Positions 25,911-34,892 of a DNA stretch of 64,000 bases are shown here, in pieces. Origin of the DNA: Rhodoferax koreense (lineage in GTDB: Bacteria > Pseudomonadota > Gammaproteobacteria > Burkholderiales > Burkholderiaceae_C); the NCBI RefSeq assembly GCF_001955695.1, contig NZ_CP019236.1, positions 2,728,001-2,792,000 of the forward strand. Reading direction: 5' to 3'. Position 1 is the stretch's first letter, and every line of letters begins with the position of its first letter. Both the position numbers and the translations under genes were made by a program. The notes beneath the pieces were generated by a model that saw only the letters and a list, made by a program, of their open reading frames with translations, made no database searches and was not told the DNA's origin.

Positions 25911-27413
25911 ATGCAGCAAGACATTCTCATCAACTGGTCGCCCCAGGAAACCCGCGTGGCGGTGGTGGAGCACGGATCGGTCCAGGAGCTGCACATCGAA
26001 CGCACGCTCGAGCGCGGCCTGGTCGGCAACGTCTATCTCGGCAAGGTGGTGCGCGTGCTGCCGGGCATGCAGTCCACCTTCATCGACATCGGCCTCGAGC
26101 GCGCGGCCTTCCTGCACGTCGCCGACCTGATGGCGCCGTTCGCGGGGCATAAGCATGCCGAGGTGGATGCCAGCGGCGCCGCGCGGCCGGCCGCGCCGCA
26201 GGTGCCCATCGAGAAACAGGTGTTCGAAGGCCAGTCGCTGATGGTGCAGGTGATCAAGGACCCGATCGGCACCAAGGGCGCGCGGCTGTCCACGCAGATC
26301 AGCATCGCCGGCCGGCTGCTGGTGTTCCTGCCGCAGGACGACCACATCGGCGTGTCGCAGAAGATCCCGCCGAGCCAGCGTGACGATTTGCGCCGCCGGC
26401 TGCAGGCCCTGGTCGGCGAGGCATCGACGGGCGGTGGCGGCGGCTTCATCCTGCGCACCAACGGCGAGGACGCGACCGACACCGAGCTCGCCGAAGACAT
26501 CGCCTACCTGCGCAAGACCTGGGCGCGCATCAAGAGCGCGGCCACCCGGCTGCCGGCCACCTCCTTGCTGCACCAGGACCTGGACCTGCTGCGCCGCGTG
26601 CTGCGCGACCTGGTGGGCGAGCAGACCCAGACCATCCGACTCGACTCGCGCGAGCAGTTCGAGGCGCTGCAGGTGTTCGGCCGCGAATTCATGCCCGCCG
26701 CGGTCGGCAAGCTGCAGCACTACAAGGGCGAGCGGCCGATCTTCGACCTGTTCGCCATCGACGAGGAAGTGGCGAAGGCGCTGGGCAAGCGCGTGGAGCT
26801 CAAGTCCGGCGGCTACCTCATCGTGGACCAGACCGAGGCCCTGACCACGGTAGACGTGAACACCGGCGGCTTCGTCGGCGCGCGCAATTTCGATGACACC
26901 ATCTTCAAGACCAACCTCGAGGCCACGCAGGCGATCGCGCGGCAATTGCGGCTGCGCAACCTGGGCGGCATCGTCATCGTCGACTTCATCGACATGGTGC
27001 GTGAAGACCACCGCGAGATGGTGCTGGCCGAATTCCGCAAGCAGCTCGCGCGCGACCGGGTGAAGACCACGGCCGGCGGTTTCTCCGCGCTCGGCCTGGT
27101 GGAAATGACGCGCAAGCGCACGCGCGAATCGCTGGCCCACATGCTGTGCGAACCGTGCCCGGTGTGCGCGGGCAAGGGCACGGTGAAGACGGCGCGCAGC
27201 GTGACCTACGACATCCTGCGCGAGATCCTGCGTGAAGCCCGCCAGTTCAACCCGCGCGAGTTCCGCGTGGTGGCCTCGCCGAAGGTGATCGAGCTGTTCC
27301 TCGACGAGGAAAGCCAGCACCTGGCCGGCCTCAGCGACTTCATCGGCAAGCCGATCTCGCTGCAGAGCGAGGCCGCGATGGCGCAGGAACAGTACGACAT
27401 CGTGCTGCTGTAG
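25911..27413 (+). CDS. rng: Ribonuclease G
   Basis: Endoribonuclease that matures the 5' end of 16S rRNA and helps to degrade mRNA. The 500 residues are the length of RNase G, without the large C-terminal scaffold of RNase E. An S1 RNA-binding domain occupies about 35-125 (G-N-V-Y-L-G-K-V-V-R-V-L-P-G-M-Q-S-T-F-I-D-I-G). The catalytic Asp pair sits in V-D-V-N-T-G-G (about residue 315) and V-D-F-I-D-M (about residue 360). The zinc-link C-P-V-C-A-G-K-G follows at about 420. In many betaproteobacteria maf precedes rng; here the neighbour is an MFS gene. Confidence 0.95.
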   Translation: MQQDILINWSPQETRVAVVEHGSVQELHIERTLERGLVGNVYLGKVVRVLPGMQSTFIDIGLERAAFLHVADLMAPFAGHKHAEVDASGAARPAAPQVPIEKQVFEGQSLMVQVIKDPIGTKGARLSTQISIAGRLLVFLPQDDHIGVSQKIPPSQRDDLRRRLQALVGEASTGGGGGFILRTNGEDATDTELAEDIAYLRKTWARIKSAATRLPATSLLHQDLDLLRRVLRDLVGEQTQTIRLDSREQFEALQVFGREFMPAAVGKLQHYKGERPIFDLFAIDEEVAKALGKRVELKSGGYLIVDQTEALTTVDVNTGGFVGARNFDDTIFKTNLEATQAIARQLRLRNLGGIVIVDFIDMVREDHREMVLAEFRKQLARDRVKTTAGGFSALGLVEMTRKRTRESLAHMLCEPCPVCAGKGTVKTARSVTYDILREILREARQFNPREFRVVASPKVIELFLDEESQHLAGLSDFIGKPISLQSEAAMAQEQYDIVLL

Positions 27414-27599
27414 TTCCGGTCTTGCGTGCCCGGAATATCGGGGTGAGGGCGTTGCGCAGCGGCGTGTCCAGGGAAATCTGACCAGGAAATTGTGCCCTCG
27501 GCCCGCTTGTCGTCGACCCTCCACATGCCTAGAGTGAATGGTGTACGGCCGGGCGAGTCCTTCGCCTGGTCCGGACACCACGCAGCATGAGGAGGCGAT

Positions 27600-29159
27600 A
27601 TGCTCGAAGGAATCTCCACCAACCGCCTTTGCGAGAGCTCCGCGGGCTGTCTGGTCGCCGCCGGAAAGCAGTTCGTGATCCGGTACTACTCGCGCACGAC
27701 GACGCAACCGCAGAAACAGCTGCGTCCCAAGGAAGCGGCGGAACTGGCGCGGGCCGGTTTGCAGATCGCGGTCGTCTACCAGGACCGGGCGCGACAGGAG
27801 GAAGACTTCGGTCTGGCGCGTGGCCGGCTGGATGGCGCCAGTGCGTTCGCCAGCGCTGGCCAGGTGGGGCAACCCAGCGGCAGCGCAATCTACTTCGCCG
27901 TGGACACCGACTTCAGCGCCAAGCAGATCAGGGATGTCGTGTTGCCCTATTTCAAGGGCGTGCATGCGGCGCTGGACGCGGCCTCCGGTGGCAGTTCGCA
28001 TTTTCGGGTCGGCGTCTACGGCTCCGGGTTGACCTGCCGGTTGCTGCGGCAGGCCGGGCTGGTCGACCTGGCCTGGTTGGCTGAGGCAACGGGCTGGGCG
28101 GAATCGAAGACGTTCACGGATTGGGACATCAAGCAGTTCGTGACCCACCAGACGCTGTGCGACATCGCAGATGGCTGGCAGCGTTGCACCGCGCAACCGG
28201 TCTTCGGTCAGTTCCAGCCCATCGGGTTCGAGGTCCGCGCGGAGGAGGGCCGCGTGATGCATGTCGCCGCGACGGCGCTGAATCTGCGTTTCGTGCCGTC
28301 GGCCGAAGGCAACACGCCGATCGTGGCGCTACCGCACGGCACCGCGTTGCGTGTGCTTGGCGAATCGGCGCCAGGTTGGTCTCGCGTGCGGGTGGTGCTT
28401 GGCGAGGCCACTTACATCGGCCACGTTCGCTCCAGTTTTCTCGAGGTGGCGAGCGCGAGGACGGTGCCCGCATCCGTGCCGGCCATCCCCGCCGTGCACT
28501 GGAAGGAGAACAATCCCGCCGCCAGGCGCCAGTCCACCGGCGCATTGGCATCTCCGATCGGAGAGCCGGGACGGCCGACCCGGAACCCCAGCGCTCCAGC
28601 CGCAACGCAACTACAGCAGCTTGCCAGATTGGCGGACTGGCTGGATGTGGAGGCCAGCGCGCGGTATGCGCGGCGCGACGGCCTCACCTTTTGCAATGTC
28701 TATGCCGCCGACTACTGTTATCTGGCCGCGGTCTACCTGCCACGCGTCTGGTGGACGGGTGCCGCCATCGCCAGGCTGGCAGCCGGCCAGGCGGTGCAGG
28801 CCGCCTACGGCGACACCGTGCGGGAAATGCGTGCGGATGATCTGTACCAATGGCTGCTCGATTTCGGCGCCATGTTCGGCTGGCGCCGTGTGCCCGATGC
28901 GACGGCGCTTCAAGCGGCCGCCAACGGTGGCGGCGTCGGCATCGTGTGTGCAGACCGCGAGACGCCTGGCCGTCCCGGCCACATCACCGTGGTGGTGCCG
29001 GAGGCGGACGGGCATGTCGCGCTGCGCGACGCCGCCGGCAACGTGGACCAGCCGCTGCAGAGCCAGGCTGGCGCCGTGAACAAACGTTTTGGCAGCGCCG
29101 GGCGCAACTGGTGGCTCGGTGCCGAGTTTCGCGGCCATGTCTTCTTCGTGCACGATTGA
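27600..29159 (+). CDS. DUF1906 glycoside-hydrolase-like / SH3b / cysteine-peptidase-like protein
   Basis: A 519-residue three-part protein. Residues 1-215 match DUF1906-type GH25-like TIM barrels (Y-Y-S-R-T-T-T, V-Y-Q-D-R-A-R, A-I-Y-F-A-V-D-T-D-F, F-R-V-G-V-Y-G-S). Residues 220-285 look like a bacterial SH3 domain (A-L-N-L-R-F-V-P-S, G-T-A-L-R-V-L-G, G-W-S-R-V-R-V, Y-I-G-H-V). After a linker, residues 345-519 look like a CHAP or NlpC/P60-type domain with T-F-C-N-V-Y-A-A-D-Y-C and G-R-P-G-H-I-T-V-V. No signal peptide is seen. A GAGGAG ribosome site and a TTGTCG-N17-TAGAGT promoter-like pair at 27507-27535 stand upstream. Cell-wall cleavage as a lysin or secreted effector is inferred. Confidence 0.75.
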   Translation: MLEGISTNRLCESSAGCLVAAGKQFVIRYYSRTTTQPQKQLRPKEAAELARAGLQIAVVYQDRARQEEDFGLARGRLDGASAFASAGQVGQPSGSAIYFAVDTDFSAKQIRDVVLPYFKGVHAALDAASGGSSHFRVGVYGSGLTCRLLRQAGLVDLAWLAEATGWAESKTFTDWDIKQFVTHQTLCDIADGWQRCTAQPVFGQFQPIGFEVRAEEGRVMHVAATALNLRFVPSAEGNTPIVALPHGTALRVLGESAPGWSRVRVVLGEATYIGHVRSSFLEVASARTVPASVPAIPAVHWKENNPAARRQSTGALASPIGEPGRPTRNPSAPAATQLQQLARLADWLDVEASARYARRDGLTFCNVYAADYCYLAAVYLPRVWWTGAAIARLAAGQAVQAAYGDTVREMRADDLYQWLLDFGAMFGWRRVPDATALQAAANGGGVGIVCADRETPGRPGHITVVVPEADGHVALRDAAGNVDQPLQSQAGAVNKRFGSAGRNWWLGAEFRGHVFFVHD

Positions 29160-29182
29160 GGATACCGGCGCGCGAGCACAAC

Positions 29183-29204
29183 GGCCGCGGCCCGATGTTT
29201 TTTT
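29183..29204 (+). terminator. Possible terminator after the DUF1906 gene
   Basis: GGCCGCGGCC palindrome followed by seven T (29198-29204), 24-45 bases past the stop codon. The stem is short and nearly loopless, so efficiency is doubtful. Confidence 0.35.
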
Positions 29205-29265
29205 GTCATCCTCGTCCGACGCGGCAATGGGCAAGGGATGGTTGACGTCCCGGCGACACACGCAT

Positions 29266-29304
29266 AAGTTGGGGGGGTTACCAACTTGGCGCGCCGTACG
29301 GCGC
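29266..29304 (+). promoter_or_regulatory. Two stacked hairpins just before sodC
   Basis: AAGTTGG (29266-29272) pairs with CCAACTT (29281-29287). The perfect palindrome GCGCCGTACGGCGC follows at 29291-29304, ending eight bases before the ATG. There is no AGGAGG-like site; the GCGAG after the palindrome is the only purine cluster. Translational or attenuation control of sodC is a possibility. Confidence 0.4.
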
Positions 29305-29312
29305 GAGACCCT

Positions 29313-29933
29313 ATGAAAAACACCGCATCACCTGCCCGCCCCGCGCGGCACATCTTCCTCAAGCTTGGCGGCGTCCTCGCCGTCGGCGCGCTGGCCGCCG
29401 CCTGTTCCAGCCCGATGATGAGCCGCCTGCGCGGCAATGCCGGCGGTGCTGCCGAGCCCGCCGCCACGGTGCAGTTCGCCAATGCCAATGGCATGCCCGG
29501 CGGTGATGCGCAGCTGTTCTCGCTGCCCACCGGCACCGAGATCGTGATCAACGTGAGCGGCCTGACGCCGGGCACCCACGGCTTCCACATCCACACCAAT
29601 GGCGAGTGCACCTCGGCCATGGACGCGGCGACCGGCCGCACGGTGGCTTTCGGCGGCGCGGGCGGGCATTTCGATCCGGGCGCTTCGAAGAAGCACGGCC
29701 AGCCCGGTCAGGCGCTGAGCCACAACCACGGCGGGGACCTGCCCAACATCGTGGTCGACGCCTCGGGCAAGGGCGCCATCCGCTACGTCAACCCCAACGT
29801 GACGATCGCTGCCGGCCCGCAGTCGGTGATGGGCCGCAGCCTCGTCGTGCATGCCGATGCCGACGACTACATGACCGATCCCGCAGGCAATTCGGGCACC
29901 CGCGTGCTGTGCGGCGTGATCAAGCCGGCCTGA
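29313..29933 (+). CDS. sodC: Cu,Zn superoxide dismutase lipoprotein
   Basis: A 206-residue secreted superoxide dismutase. A lipoprotein signal ends in L-A-A-A-C (lipobox, Cys near 30). Copper and zinc ligands are all recognisable: G-F-H-I-H-T-N-G-E-C, then G-G-H-F-D-P, N-H-G-G-D-L-P-N with the zinc ligand residues, and V-V-H-A-D-A-D-D near the end. The closing G-N-S-G-T-R-V-L-C-G-V-I holds the disulfide Cys. I chose the ATG at 29313 because the basic start of the signal begins there. It probably protects the periplasm from host or self-made superoxide. The 3' end overlaps the convergent GT9 gene by 14 bases. Confidence 0.95.
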   Translation: MKNTASPARPARHIFLKLGGVLAVGALAAACSSPMMSRLRGNAGGAAEPAATVQFANANGMPGGDAQLFSLPTGTEIVINVSGLTPGTHGFHIHTNGECTSAMDAATGRTVAFGGAGGHFDPGASKKHGQPGQALSHNHGGDLPNIVVDASGKGAIRYVNPNVTIAAGPQSVMGRSLVVHADADDYMTDPAGNSGTRVLCGVIKPA

Positions 29934-31032
29934 ACCCCGGAGACGCCGGAGACGCCGCGCCCGGCCTTGACAGTCGCTCCACCTGCGCCAGCACCCGCTC
30001 CGGCGTGATGTCGTGCAGGCAGTCGCTGCGGCTGTCGACATGGTCTTCGCAACCCGCATGGGAGCAGGGCACGCAGGCCTGCCGGCCCTGCAGCAGGGTC
30101 ACGTTGCCGGCCTGTTGGACCAGGGCCGAGCGGGCGAACAGCGCCTGTGTTGTGGCGCGCGCCGGCCACGGTGCCCAGCGCTGCGGATTGGTGGGGCCGA
30201 AGATGGCGATCACCGGCAGCCCGGCCGCGGCGGCGAGATGGGAGATGGAGGTGTCCGGTCCGATGTACAGCGCGGCCTGGGCGAACAGGGCGGTGAGCTG
30301 CGCGAAATCGAGCTGGCCCGACACATCCAGCAGTTGCGGCGCCGATGCCAGCCCGCGCAATGCCGCCACGCATTCCTGGTCGCGCGCGCTGCCGCTGCCC
30401 GTGAGCACGACCTGGCGGCCCTGCGCGAGCAGCGCTTCGACCAGCACGGCGAAGTGGGCGAGCGGCCATTGCTTGTAGGTCCACATCGACGGCGCATGCA
30501 CCACCACCGCGCCGGCCTGCAGCTGCGCCGCAATCGCCGCTGGCAACGCTGCCGGTCGCGGTGCAACCACCTCGGGCACCGGGTAGGCCTCGGTGGACCA
30601 TGGCGCCATCAGCGCGAGTTTTTCGGCCGTGACGTGGATGTCGCTCTGGTCGCCCGGGCTTTCCACCACATGGCTCAGCAACGCTTTTTTCCACCATGCG
30701 CTGCTGCTCCCGCCCGGCACGATGCCGCTGCGCAAGGGCGCGGCCACCCAGCCCATGAGGTGGGCGCGGTCGCTGGACTGCGCAACCAGGGCCAGGTCGT
30801 AGCTGCGCCAGAGCTGTCGCAGCAGGCGCCAGAACCCCTTGGCCCCCAGGCGGGGCGGTGTTTCGACGAGCGCGTCCACATGCGGATTGCCGCGCAGCAT
30901 GCCCAGCGTGCCCTGGAAGCCCAGCACCTCGATGCGCGCCTGGGGCCAATGCTGCCGCGCCGCGCGGATCAGCGGCGTGGTCAGCAGCACGTCGCCGATC
31001 TGCCGCGTGGTGATGACCAGGATGCGCTTCAT
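29920..31032 (-). CDS. Glycosyltransferase family 9 (heptosyltransferase-like)
   Basis: A 370-residue LPS glycosyltransferase of the ADP-heptose family. It starts [20 protein letters not shown], the usual N-terminal nucleotide-sugar loop. The C-terminal half shows I-G-P-D-T-S-I-S-H-L-A-A-A and I-F-G-P-T-N-P-Q-R-W, the GT9 donor site. The ATG at 31032 overlaps the stop of the O-antigen ligase gene (ATGA). It is last of the minus-strand LPS trio. Whether it is WaaC, WaaF or another core transferase cannot be told here. Confidence 0.88.
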   Translation of the reverse strand: MKRILVITTRQIGDVLLTTPLIRAARQHWPQARIEVLGFQGTLGMLRGNPHVDALVETPPRLGAKGFWRLLRQLWRSYDLALVAQSSDRAHLMGWVAAPLRSGIVPGGSSSAWWKKALLSHVVESPGDQSDIHVTAEKLALMAPWSTEAYPVPEVVAPRPAALPAAIAAQLQAGAVVVHAPSMWTYKQWPLAHFAVLVEALLAQGRQVVLTGSGSARDQECVAALRGLASAPQLLDVSGQLDFAQLTALFAQAALYIGPDTSISHLAAAAGLPVIAIFGPTNPQRWAPWPARATTQALFARSALVQQAGNVTLLQGRQACVPCSHAGCEDHVDSRSDCLHDITPERVLAQVERLSRPGAASPASPGFRPA

Positions 31033-32297
31033 ATGGGGCGTGTCGATGCATGCCGGGCCAGCAGCCAGGCCAGCAGTGCCATGTAGAGATGGCCTTCGAC
31101 GAAGTCGAGCAGCAGGGAATTGAACACGCACCCCAGCGCGAAGGCCAGGCAGAAGCCGCACAGCATATGGCTGACGGTGTTTCTGGTGTGCCAGGCTTCC
31201 CTCAGTGTCATGCCGAGCCATCCGACGAAAAGCAGCAACGCCGGCACGCCGCCGCCCAGCAACTGCATGAGGTATTCGCTGTGCGGATTGCTGGTGAAGC
31301 GCCAGGTCTGCGGCAGCCGGGCGTAGCCCTCGGGATCGTTCGCATACATCTGCCTGACCACCGCGCTGTGGGCTTCGCCGTAGTTCGCAAAGCCCACGCC
31401 GAGCAGCGGATGCGCATGCGCCAGCTGCTCCGCGATCTGCAGCATGTGCACGCGGATACCGGTGGAGGTGGTGTTCACCTGGCCGGTGGGCTGGGCATTC
31501 TCGACGGTTTCATGCACCCGTTTCTGGACCACGCTGGAAGACCAGGCCAGCCCGAGCACGACGATGGGCAGCAAAAGGCCCGCGACCCAGCGCCAGCGCG
31601 GTGGGCTGTGCTGCCAGGCGGCCACGCCGACCAGCAGCACCAGCACCAGGTAGCCGGTGCGCCCGGCGGCCGCGAACAGCAGTGTCACCGCGAAAAACGC
31701 AGCCAGCGCGCGCAGGGCCCAGGGCCGTGCGTGGGTGCGTGCCTGCACCAACAGCATGAAGGCGCACAGCGCAAAACCGAAACCGGCCGAGATGCGCCGC
31801 GACTCCAGGAACGAACCCAGCCTGGGCTGGGGCAGCCAGAAGCCCACCCAGTGGATGCAGGCGAACACCACCGCGCCGGCGATCAGCGCGCGCGAGAACA
31901 CCCGGCGGTCGGGCGCGAGCTGCAGCAGCGCAAACAGCAACGGCGCCAGGATCAGCTCCTGGTAGCTGTTCACCATGTGCCAGCTGGCTGGTGTGAAGCC
32001 GGAAAACCACAGGCTGTGCAGGATGATGTAGGCCAGCAGCAGCAGCCCGGCGGCCATTGGTGGACTTTTCCACGGTGCGAGGCGGCCGATCCGCGGCGCG
32101 AGCGGCACGGCCAGCAGCAGCATCAGGCCCTGCGCCATGTAGACCCCGGCCACCGAAGCCGTGGCGAAGAAGCCGAACAGCGCCAGGGCGAGCGAAAGCG
32201 CCCAGTCCATCGGCGTCCAGCTGCGCCAGGGCTTCGGCCCGGCGTGCGCCAACCGCGTCGCGTGCGGCGCCTGCTGCCAACCCGCCAGCACCTTCAC
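31029..32297 (-). CDS. O-antigen ligase family membrane protein (WaaL-like)
   Basis: A 422-residue polytopic membrane protein with about 12 hydrophobic segments. The large periplasmic loop region holds the Wzy_C-type marks: A-A-G-R-T-G-Y with the conserved Arg, [12 protein letters not shown], and N-P-H-S-E-Y-L-M-Q, the latter with the conserved His. Such proteins join O-polysaccharide to lipid A-core or polymerise it. It overlaps MsbA upstream and the GT9 gene downstream by four bases each (ATGA), so the trio is a coupled operon. Confidence 0.88.
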   Translation of the reverse strand: MKVLAGWQQAPHATRLAHAGPKPWRSWTPMDWALSLALALFGFFATASVAGVYMAQGLMLLLAVPLAPRIGRLAPWKSPPMAAGLLLLAYIILHSLWFSGFTPASWHMVNSYQELILAPLLFALLQLAPDRRVFSRALIAGAVVFACIHWVGFWLPQPRLGSFLESRRISAGFGFALCAFMLLVQARTHARPWALRALAAFFAVTLLFAAAGRTGYLVLVLLVGVAAWQHSPPRWRWVAGLLLPIVVLGLAWSSSVVQKRVHETVENAQPTGQVNTTSTGIRVHMLQIAEQLAHAHPLLGVGFANYGEAHSAVVRQMYANDPEGYARLPQTWRFTSNPHSEYLMQLLGGGVPALLLFVGWLGMTLREAWHTRNTVSHMLCGFCLAFALGCVFNSLLLDFVEGHLYMALLAWLLARHASTRPI

Positions 32298-34027
32298 GTG
32301 CCTCCGAACTGCAGTGCGTGCAGCTTCGCGTACAGGCCGCCACGGTCCAGCAGTTCGCGATGGCCGCCGCTTTCGGCCACGCGGCCGTGGTCCAGCACCA
32401 CCACGCGGTCGGCATGTTCGATGGTCGACAGCCGGTGGGCGATGATGAGGGTGGTGCGCCCGGCCATGAGCCGCTGCAGCGCCTGCTGCACCAGCCGCTC
32501 GGACGCGGTGTCGAGGGCGGAGGTGGCCTCGTCGAGGATCAGCACCGGCGCATCCTTGTACAGCGCACGCGCGATGGCCAGGCGCTGGCGCTGGCCACCG
32601 GACAAGGCCGTGGCGTTGTGGCCGGTGACGGTGGCCAGGCCCTGCGGCAGGCTGGCCACCAGGTCCTGCAGGTTGGCCGCTTCCACGCAGGCGGCCAGAC
32701 GCTGGTCGTCGAGTTGGCTGCCCATGGCGATGTTGTGGGCCAGCGTGTCGTTGAACATCACCACGTCCTGGCTCACCAGGGCGAACTGCCGGCGCAACGC
32801 GGGAAGGCTCCAGTCGGTGATGTCGTGGCCGTCCATGCGCACCGAGCCCGAGGTCGGCAACACGAAGCGCGGCAGCAGGTTGGCCAGCGTGGTCTTGCCC
32901 GAGCCCGACGGGCCGACCAGGGCCACGATCTGGCCCGGTTCGATGGTGAGGCTCAGGTGGTCGAGCGCGGGCGCGTTGTCTTCGGCGTAGACCACACTCA
33001 CGTCGTTCAGTTCGATCAGACCCTTGGCGCGGCCCGGATCATGGCGGCCCTGGGTTTCGGCCGGCGTGCCTTCGATGAGGTCGATGCCGCGTTGCACGGC
33101 GGCCAGGCCGCGCGCGATCGGGCTCGCCGCTTCGGAGAGCTTCTTGATCGGCGCGATCAGCATCAGCAGCGCCGAGATGAAGGCCGCAAAGCCGCCCACC
33201 GTGAGCCCGCCCGCGCCCTGGCTCTGCCACAGCGCGATGCAGATCACCGCCGACAGCGCGGCCGCGGCCAGCATGTGGGTCAGCGGCGTGATGGCGGCGG
33301 AGGCCGCGGCCGACTTCAGCGACAGCCGGCGCAGGATGCTGCTCAGGCCGGTGAAGCGCTGCATCTGCGACTCCTGCGCGCCGTGCAGCCGCACCACGCG
33401 CACGGCCAGCACGTTTTCCTCGACCACGTAGGCCAGGTCGTTGACGGAAGTCTGCGTGCTGCGCGCGAGGCGGTACAGGCGCTTGGACAGCGTGCGCATG
33501 ATGAAGGCCACGCCGGGCACGATCACGAACACGATGAGCGTGAGCTTCCAGTTCAGGTAGATCAGGTAGCCGAGCAGCGCCATGGCGGTGAGCGCATCCT
33601 TCAACAGCGCGATCAGCGCGTTGGTGAGCATGGTGGCGCCGTTCTGCACCTCGTAGACCACGGTGTTCGACAGCGTGGTCGCGTTCTGCTCCTGAAACAG
33701 GCCGAAACGTGCATCGAGCAGGCGCGCGAACATGTCGCGGCGCATGGCCAGCAGGCCGTCCTGGGTGATGCGCGCCAGCGCCAGGTCGGCCAGGAAGCCG
33801 GCCGTGCCGCGCACTGCGAACAGGGTTAGCACGGCGGCGGGCACGGTCCAGATGGCGAAACCGCTGGTGTCGAAGCCGCGGTCGAGCAACTGCTTCATCA
33901 GCGCCGGCAGCATCGGGTCGGTGAGCGAGGACACCACGGTGGCCAGCGCCGCCGCGATCCACAGGCCGGGCGTCGCCGCGAAGTAGGGGAGCAGCCAGCG
34001 CAGCGCCTTGAAGTCGATCCCGGTCAT
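32294..34027 (-). CDS. msbA: MsbA-like lipid A / LPS core ABC exporter
   Basis: A 577-residue half-transporter, the length of MsbA: six transmembrane helices (about 1-310) and a C-terminal ATPase with Walker [11 protein letters not shown], the Q-loop, signature L-S-G-G-Q-R-Q-R, Walker [13 protein letters not shown] and the H-loop I-I-A-H-R-L-S-T. It flips lipid A-core across the inner membrane. The open frame runs 47 codons further, but that extension overlaps the divergent glycosyltransferase; the ATG at 34027 fits the family start. Its neighbours, O-antigen ligase and GT9, fit this role. Confidence 0.93.
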   Translation of the reverse strand: MTGIDFKALRWLLPYFAATPGLWIAAALATVVSSLTDPMLPALMKQLLDRGFDTSGFAIWTVPAAVLTLFAVRGTAGFLADLALARITQDGLLAMRRDMFARLLDARFGLFQEQNATTLSNTVVYEVQNGATMLTNALIALLKDALTAMALLGYLIYLNWKLTLIVFVIVPGVAFIMRTLSKRLYRLARSTQTSVNDLAYVVEENVLAVRVVRLHGAQESQMQRFTGLSSILRRLSLKSAAASAAITPLTHMLAAAALSAVICIALWQSQGAGGLTVGGFAAFISALLMLIAPIKKLSEAASPIARGLAAVQRGIDLIEGTPAETQGRHDPGRAKGLIELNDVSVVYAEDNAPALDHLSLTIEPGQIVALVGPSGSGKTTLANLLPRFVLPTSGSVRMDGHDITDWSLPALRRQFALVSQDVVMFNDTLAHNIAMGSQLDDQRLAACVEAANLQDLVASLPQGLATVTGHNATALSGGQRQRLAIARALYKDAPVLILDEATSALDTASERLVQQALQRLMAGRTTLIIAHRLSTIEHADRVVVLDHGRVAESGGHRELLDRGGLYAKLHALQFGGT

Positions 34028-34142
34028 GGGGCGGTGACGTGGCGGGCTGCGGTACGGCCTGGCGCGGGGAAAAAGGGCATGGGGCGAGGCTTCATAATCC
34101 GAGGTTAGCCCGAAATTATCCTCGATTGAGAGGACCGCCCGA

Positions 34143-34892
34143 ATGCGCCTGTCGATTGCACTGATCACCTACAACGAGGCCGCCCGCCTGCCGGCCTGCC
34201 TGGCATCGGTGGATTTTGCCGACGAAGTGGTGGTGGTGGACAACGGCAGCACCGATGGCACCGTGGCGCTTGCGCAGTCGCTCGGCGCCCGGGTGGTGCA
34301 GACGCCCGACTGGCCTGGCTTCGGCGTGCAGAAGAACCGCGCCGTCGACCTGTGCCGCGGCGACTGGGTGTTCTCCATCGACGCCGACGAGCAGGTCACG
34401 CCGGAGCTGAAGGCGCAGATCCTGTCGGTCATCGCGGGGCCTTCGAGCGATTGCGTGGCCTACACCGTCAACCGCAGCTCGAGTTATTGCGGCCGCTACA
34501 TGCGGCATTCGGGCTGGTACCCGGACCGCGTGCTGCGCCTGTTCCGCCGCGGCCAGGCGCGCTTTTCCGAGGCGGCCGTGCACGAGTCGCTGCAGGCGCA
34601 GGGACCGGTCGGCCGGCTCGAGGCCGATCTGCTGCACCAGAGCTTCGCCGATTTCGAGACCGTGCTCGACAAGGTCAACCGTTATTCCACCGCCAGCGCC
34701 GCCGCCCTGGCCGAGCGCGGCAAACGTGGCTCCGTGCCCAAGGCCGTGGCCCATGGCCTGTGGGCGTTCTTTCGCACCTATGTGCTCAAGCGCGGCTTTC
34801 TCGACGGCCAGCTCGGCTTGGCGCTGGCGGTGTCGAACGCCGAAGGCACTTATTACCGTTACATGAAGCTGTGGTTGAAGCAGCGCGCATGA
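34143..34892 (+). CDS. Family 2 glycosyltransferase (WaaE/KdtX-like)
   Basis: A 249-residue cytoplasmic glycosyltransferase of the type that adds beta-glucose to the LPS inner core. The GT-A fold starts L-S-I-A-L-I-T-Y-N-E, then V-V-V-D-N-G-S-T-D-G-T. The metal site reads I-D-A-D-E-Q-V-T. W-Y-P-D-R-V-L-R-L-F-R and the His in V-H-E-S-L complete the WaaE-like pattern. It is divergent from msbA and overlaps the next glycosyltransferase by four bases (ATGA). Confidence 0.9.
   Translation: MRLSIALITYNEAARLPACLASVDFADEVVVVDNGSTDGTVALAQSLGARVVQTPDWPGFGVQKNRAVDLCRGDWVFSIDADEQVTPELKAQILSVIAGPSSDCVAYTVNRSSSYCGRYMRHSGWYPDRVLRLFRRGQARFSEAAVHESLQAQGPVGRLEADLLHQSFADFETVLDKVNRYSTASAAALAERGKRGSVPKAVAHGLWAFFRTYVLKRGFLDGQLGLALAVSNAEGTYYRYMKLWLKQRA

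Noticed and set aside
24519..28262. A 1200-codon open frame on the minus strand
   Set aside because: Opposes the MFS gene, rng and the DUF1906 gene, all with strong family motifs; low-complexity His/Arg/Gln content marks it as a shadow.
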